DNA from: JAVKFF01 sp040226215
GTDB taxonomy: Bacteria; Pseudomonadota; Alphaproteobacteria; DSM-16000; Inquilinaceae
DNA length: 10,759 nt
Reading direction: 5' to 3'
NCBI GenBank assembly: GCA_040226215.1
Contig: JAVKFF010000210.1
Span: forward strand, 1 to 10,759
Position 1 is the stretch's first letter; each line of letters starts with the position of its first letter. The notes under the pieces were generated by a model. The model saw nothing but the letters and a program-made list of their open reading frames with translations, was not told the origin of the DNA and searched no databases. Shown here piece after piece: positions 7,681 through 10,759 of the stretch. The position numbers were made by a program, and so were the translations under genes.

Positions 7681-8486
7681 GGCTGCCGGTCGACCTCTTC
7701 CAGGAACGCGACGAGTTGCGCATTGAACGCCTCCGGCCGCTCGTAGTTCGGCAGATGGCCGGCGTCACCGACCGCCGCGAAGCGGACCCCCGGAACCGCG
7801 CCGAAGTCGCGCTGCATGCCCGCCGCGATCGCGGTGTCCCGGTCGCCGTAGAGCGCCAGCAGCGGGCAGCCCGGCGCGTTTGCGACGGCGGTGTAGTCGT
7901 AGGATTTCAACGCATGCGCGGCGGCCAGGAAGCCGTCCAGCGGCGTCGCCGCGATCATGCGCTCGAGTTGCCGACCGGCGGTACCCTGCGCATCGCCCGG
8001 TTTCAACCAGCGCGCAACCGTGGCCGCCGCAAGCGCCCCCATGCCCTGATCCCTGGCCACCTTCTGAAGTCCGGACCAGAATGCCTCGCCACCCGGACGG
8101 TTCGCGGCATGGCCGTCGACGCACACGACGCTCCGGAACCGCTCCGGCGCGCCGGCAAGCGCGGCGAGAACCGTCGGCACGCCCATCGACAGCCCGACAA
8201 AATGCGCCGCCTCGACACCGCAGCGATTGAGCAGCGCCAGAAGATCCGCGCCGAGCCGGTCGAAGTCGAGCGGATCGCCGCTGGCGTCCGATCTGCCATG
8301 TCCACGCTGGTCGAAGCGCAGGACGCGGTGACGCTCGGCCAGCGCCGGCACCTGCGCGTCCCAGACACGCATGTCGGTCAGGATGGAGTTCGCCATCACC
8401 ACCCAGGAGCCCGCGCCCTCCCGCCCGTCGATCCGGAGGCGAAGGCGGCAGCCATCGTCCATGCCGATGTCGAGATCCCTGCCCAT
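7677..8486 (-). CDS. Alpha/beta hydrolase, PcaD (3-oxoadipate enol-lactonase)-like
   Basis: This 269-residue cytoplasmic alpha/beta hydrolase has an intact triad. The nucleophile is S100 in GLSMG (98-102), the probable acid is D217 in YGDRD, and the base is H244 in DAGHLPN. Upstream, MANSILTDMRVWDAQVPALA (31-50) matches the NSLGTD-type oxyanion motif and following helix of PcaD-like enol-lactonases. FDQRGHGRSD (58-67) is equally typical of that group. PcaD opens 3-oxoadipate enol-lactone, but the same motifs occur in other lactonases, esterases and C-C hydrolases, so the substrate is not settled. The ATG at 8486 directly abuts the crotonase stop with no gap, and only a weak GGGG-type ribosome site precedes it. 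Its stop overlaps the GST start by 4 nt. Confidence 0.9.
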   Translation of the reverse strand: MGRDLDIGMDDGCRLRLRIDGREGAGSWVVMANSILTDMRVWDAQVPALAERHRVLRFDQRGHGRSDASGDPLDFDRLGADLLALLNRCGVEAAHFVGLSMGVPTVLAALAGAPERFRSVVCVDGHAANRPGGEAFWSGLQKVARDQGMGALAAATVARWLKPGDAQGTAGRQLERMIAATPLDGFLAAAHALKSYDYTAVANAPGCPLLALYGDRDTAIAAGMQRDFGAVPGVRFAAVGDAGHLPNYERPEAFNAQLVAFLEEVDRQP

Positions 8487-9248
8487 CTAGCGCCCCACGA
8501 AGACGGGCTTGCGTTTCTCGACGATTGCGCGTGCCGCCTCCCGCGCATCCGCCGTCGCCATCAGCCGGGTACTGTAGCCCTGCTCGATCTCGTAGCCCGC
8601 CTCGACCGGCAGGAACTCGATCTCGTCGATCGATTTCTTGCCCAGGCGCAGGCCGAGCGGCGCCTTGCCGGCGATCACCGAGGCGAGCGCCCGGGCCCGC
8701 TCCGCCAGCCGCTCGAACGGCACGACCTCGCTGACGAAGCCGTGGTGCAGCGCTTCCGCCGCACCGATCGGCTGGCCGGTGAAGGCCATGCGGCGCAGCA
8801 CGCCAGGCGGAAAGTGCCGGCCGAGATGAGCCGCGCCGCCGCATCGGCCCACATCGATCTCCGGCATGCCGAAAGTGGCGTGATCGGCGGCAAGGCGGAT
8901 GTCGCAAACCGAGGCGACGACGGCACCCGCACCCAGCGCAGGACCGTTCACGGCGGCGATCACCGGCACCGCGGCGTGGCGGATCCTGGCGAAGCAGCGG
9001 CGCACCACCGCCGCCCGCGCCGCATCGTCCTCGACGCTGGCCGCCAGGAATTCCCGCAGGTCGAGACCGGCGCAGAAGGCGCGGCGACCCGCGCCGGTCA
9101 GGAGCACGACGTTCACCTCGTCCCGCTCCGCCGCCGCCTCGACGACGGTGCCGAGTTCCTCGTAGAGCGCCAGGGTCAGCGCGTTCACCGGCGGGTTGTC
9201 GAGCGTCACCCGCGCGATGCGGTCGGCAATCTCGGTTCTTACGGTCAT
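8487..9248 (-). CDS. Enoyl-CoA hydratase/isomerase family protein (crotonase)
   Basis: This 253-residue crotonase-fold enzyme acts on acyl-CoA esters. The two oxyanion-hole loops are present: AFCAGLDL (57-64) and NGPALGAGA (101-109). CDIRLAADHATFGMPEIDVG follows (115-134), then the GGAAHLGRHFP region and MAFTGQPIGAAEALHHGFV (154-172). By alignment with rat mitochondrial enoyl-CoA hydratase, the second catalytic Glu (Glu164) is kept as E130 in MPEI. The first (Glu144, in GGGCEL) is Val110 here. The enzyme is therefore probably not a standard hydratase; isomerase, lyase or other crotonase chemistry is possible. The frame is open to 9344, but the ATG at 9248 is preferred because the family N-terminus starts there and GAGGA lies 6 nt upstream. 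The stop abuts the downstream hydrolase start. Confidence 0.93.
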   Translation of the reverse strand: MTVRTEIADRIARVTLDNPPVNALTLALYEELGTVVEAAAERDEVNVVLLTGAGRRAFCAGLDLREFLAASVEDDAARAAVVRRCFARIRHAAVPVIAAVNGPALGAGAVVASVCDIRLAADHATFGMPEIDVGRCGGAAHLGRHFPPGVLRRMAFTGQPIGAAEALHHGFVSEVVPFERLAERARALASVIAGKAPLGLRLGKKSIDEIEFLPVEAGYEIEQGYSTRLMATADAREAARAIVEKRKPVFVGR

Positions 9249-9254
9249 CGCGGA

Positions 9255-9259
9255 TCCTC
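9255..9259 (-). promoter_or_regulatory. Shine-Dalgarno site deciding the crotonase start
   Basis: Read on the - strand this is GAGGA, 6 nt before the ATG at 9248-9246. It supports that start over the longer open frame reaching back into the upstream hydrolase gene. Confidence 0.55.
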
Positions 9260-9270
9260 GCTCCGGCGGG

Positions 9271-10077
9271 TCACGCTTCCAGGCTCCGTGCCCATCGGGC
9301 AAGAATGCCGGCGGTCTCGCCTGGCTTCTCGTCGGGCAGGGCATGGCGGACGTCCCGCATCAGGTGGCAGGTGACCCGCGCGCCCAGTTCGGCGGCGATG
9401 GCATCGCGGCTCTCCTCCGGCCGGAACGGGTCGGCCGCCCCCATCAGGTCGAGTACGGGAGCGTTCCCCGTCCCGGTCCATTCGCGGCCGGGAAGTCGCG
9501 CGATCGCGCGGCGCTGCATGGCGATCAGCGCCGGGTGCCAGCCGACGAGCCAGGGCGCGATGCGATCCTGCGAGACGAAGAAGGCCTCGAGCAGTGCGGC
9601 ACGCCGCGACTCCTCCGACCCCGCAGCGGATGCGAGCCCGTCGATCAGCGCGCCGAGCCGCTTCGGATAGCCCGGCGCGCCGATCGCCAGCAGCGCCACG
9701 CCGCGCACGCTGTCCGGGTAGCGCTGGGCGAAGGCGCGGGCGACCGAGGCACCATAGGCATGGCCGGCGACGATGACCCGTCCGCCTTCCGTCCGGGCCA
9801 CCGCGGCGACATCGTCGGCGAAGTCATGGAGTGTCTGCGCCGGAGTCGGCGTGCTGCCGTTCACGCCGCGCGGCTCGGGAAGCACGGCGCGCAGGCCCAG
9901 CGTCGACAGCGCCGTGGCCAGGGCGAACAGGTCGCCGGCGCCGCGGCCGACAGAGGCCAGCAGGATGACGGCGGGTCCCTCGCCGACCGCATGGCAGGTG
10001 ATCGGACCCGCGCCCGCCGCGATGGTCCTCTTCTCGAGAGGAGCAGGCCGACCGGTCAGGCTTTCGGTGTCAGCCAT
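9271..10077 (-). CDS. Alpha/beta hydrolase-fold protein with Ala at the nucleophile position
   Basis: This 268-residue protein has the alpha/beta hydrolase layout: PAVILLASVGRGAGD (35-49) for the beta-3 strand and oxyanion region, LPEPRGVNGS (66-75), and an elbow at VIVAGHAYGASVAR (101-114). Other family positions fit D216 in MGAADPF and H245 in DVRHALPDE. The elbow reads G-H-A-Y-G, so the expected serine nucleophile is Ala107; the codon on the + strand at 9757-9759 is unambiguous. The protein may be a non-hydrolytic member (some alpha/beta-fold proteins are lyases or dioxygenases), use another residue such as the nearby S111, or be inactive. The ATG at 10077 was chosen for its strong GGAGG 6 nt upstream and an 8-nt overlap with the TctA stop, instead of an ATG at 10098. 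It is separated from the crotonase by 22 nt. Confidence 0.85.
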   Translation of the reverse strand: MADTESLTGRPAPLEKRTIAAGAGPITCHAVGEGPAVILLASVGRGAGDLFALATALSTLGLRAVLPEPRGVNGSTPTPAQTLHDFADDVAAVARTEGGRVIVAGHAYGASVARAFAQRYPDSVRGVALLAIGAPGYPKRLGALIDGLASAAGSEESRRAALLEAFFVSQDRIAPWLVGWHPALIAMQRRAIARLPGREWTGTGNAPVLDLMGAADPFRPEESRDAIAAELGARVTCHLMRDVRHALPDEKPGETAGILARWARSLEA

Positions 10078-10759
10078 TTCCGGCCTCCGACTGCACATCG
10101 TCGCGCTTCACCCGGCGCTTGCGCGGGCCCAGCACCACGATCGAGATGACAGAAAGCGCCAGCAGGCCGAGCGCGATCGGATGATCGAGCACGACCGACG
10201 GATCGTCCTCGGTCAGGAGCCGGGACTGCAGCACCGCGCTCTCGAGCTGCGGCGTCAGGATGAAGGCGACGATGAAGGCGACGATGGAGTAGCCGAAGGC
10301 CCGCATGACGCAGCCGAGAATAGCCGTACCGATCATCAGGTAGATGCCGAACAGACCGCCGGCCGAAACGTAGGAGCCGGCCAGGCAGAGCAGGAGCGCG
10401 ACCGGGAAGACGACCGACCCGGGCGCGGAGACGATCAGCGCCCAGAAGCGCATGCCGAACTGGCCGACGACGAGATTGCAGAGATTGGCGATCAGCATGG
10501 CGCCGAACATGCCGTAGATCAGTGCCCCCTGCTCCTCGAACAGCATCGGGCCCGGCTGGATGCCATGGATCATGAAGGCCGAGACGAGGAGTGCCGCGGC
10601 GATGTTTCCCGGTATGCCCAGGGTCAGCAGCGGGATCAGGTTGGCGCCGACCACGGCACTGTTCGCGGTCTCCGTGGCCGCGATGCCCCGCGGATCGCCG
10701 GTGCCGAACGATTGCGGATCCCGCGCCGCCTGCTTGTTGACCGAGTAGCTGAGGAAGCC
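10070..10759 (-). CDS. Tripartite tricarboxylate transporter permease TctA (5' partial)
   Basis: These are the C-terminal 229 residues of the large membrane subunit of a TctABC-type secondary transporter; complete TctA proteins are about 500 residues, so over half lies beyond the right edge. The frame is open to the last base, reading GFLSYSVNKQ then AARDPQSFGTGDPRGIAATE. It continues into the TctA hallmark NLIPLLTLGIPGN and MIHGIQPGP. Several hydrophobic stretches are membrane segments, for example ALIVSAPGSVVFPVALLLCL and IYLMIGTAILGCVMRAF, and FILTPQLESAVLQS and a basic tail near the end fit the family C-terminus. TctA works with TctB and a periplasmic TctC-type binding protein to import citrate-like or aromatic carboxylates; those partners are not in the window. 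It is the first visible gene of the - strand string. Ligand specificity comes mainly from the binding protein and cannot be read here. Confidence 0.95.
   Translation of the reverse strand, partial: GFLSYSVNKQAARDPQSFGTGDPRGIAATETANSAVVGANLIPLLTLGIPGNIAAALLVSAFMIHGIQPGPMLFEEQGALIYGMFGAMLIANLCNLVVGQFGMRFWALIVSAPGSVVFPVALLLCLAGSYVSAGGLFGIYLMIGTAILGCVMRAFGYSIVAFIVAFILTPQLESAVLQSRLLTEDDPSVVLDHPIALGLLALSVISIVVLGPRKRRVKRDDVQSEAGNG
10084..10088 (-). promoter_or_regulatory. Strong Shine-Dalgarno site deciding the hydrolase start
   Basis: Read on the - strand this is GGAGG, 6 nt before the ATG at 10077-10075. It lies inside the last codons of the TctA gene. It favours this start over the in-frame ATG at 10098. 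Confidence 0.65.

Noticed and set aside
9249..9344. 32-residue N-terminal extension of the crotonase
   Set aside because: It overlaps the upstream hydrolase gene and has no family similarity; GAGGA supports the ATG at 9248.
7611..9374. 587-codon open frame on the + strand opposite the hydrolase and crotonase genes
   Set aside because: It is a shadow of clear protein families on the other strand; its translation has low-complexity charged composition and no recognisable motif.

Overview
The window is a GC-rich, densely coded bacterial chromosome segment. It looks proteobacterial, most likely alphaproteobacterial. This rests on high-GC codon use and on the mix of families: an Opp/Dpp-type ABC transporter, a tripartite tricarboxylate transporter (TctA), a CaiB/BaiF CoA-transferase, glutathione-dependent enzymes and a HutC-type GntR regulator. 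A betaproteobacterium of the Burkholderiales type cannot be excluded. No RNA genes, insertion sequences, CRISPR arrays or phage genes were seen.

Layout: two convergent gene strings meet at about 3.69-3.76 kb. On the + strand (1-3691), the end of a dipeptide/oligopeptide-type ABC transporter operon (two ATPases, the first cut by the window edge) runs through 1-4 nt overlaps into a 2-hydroxychromene-2-carboxylate isomerase-like protein and an FAD/NAD(P)-dependent oxidoreductase. On the - strand (10759 down to 3760) lies a nine-gene string. In transcription order it is TctA (5' end outside the window), alpha/beta hydrolase A, enoyl-CoA hydratase/isomerase, alpha/beta hydrolase B (PcaD-like), glutathione S-transferase, class III CoA-transferase, carboxymuconolactone decarboxylase-family protein, flavin reductase-family protein, and a GntR/UTRA regulator last. 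Most junctions overlap or abut, so it is very probably one translationally coupled operon. Its promoter, and the promoter of the + strand operon, lie outside the window. Between the two strings is a 68-bp gap with a perfect 9-bp inverted repeat.

How the genes may work together (inference): the - strand string reads as a carboxylate uptake and degradation module. TctA would import an organic acid and the CoA-transferase would activate it. The crotonase would act on the CoA ester, and the hydrolases would open a lactone, ester or C-C bond. The flavin reductase may supply reduced flavin to an oxygenase encoded elsewhere. A PcaC-superfamily protein and a PcaD-like hydrolase in one operon recall the lactone steps of the beta-ketoadipate pathway, but with a class III rather than class I CoA-transferase. 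The substrate cannot be read from the sequence. Two enzymes carry notable active-site changes: hydrolase A has Ala where the nucleophile is expected, and the crotonase has Val in place of the first catalytic Glu. Apart from the 68-bp gap, no stretch longer than 25 bases is without a gene.
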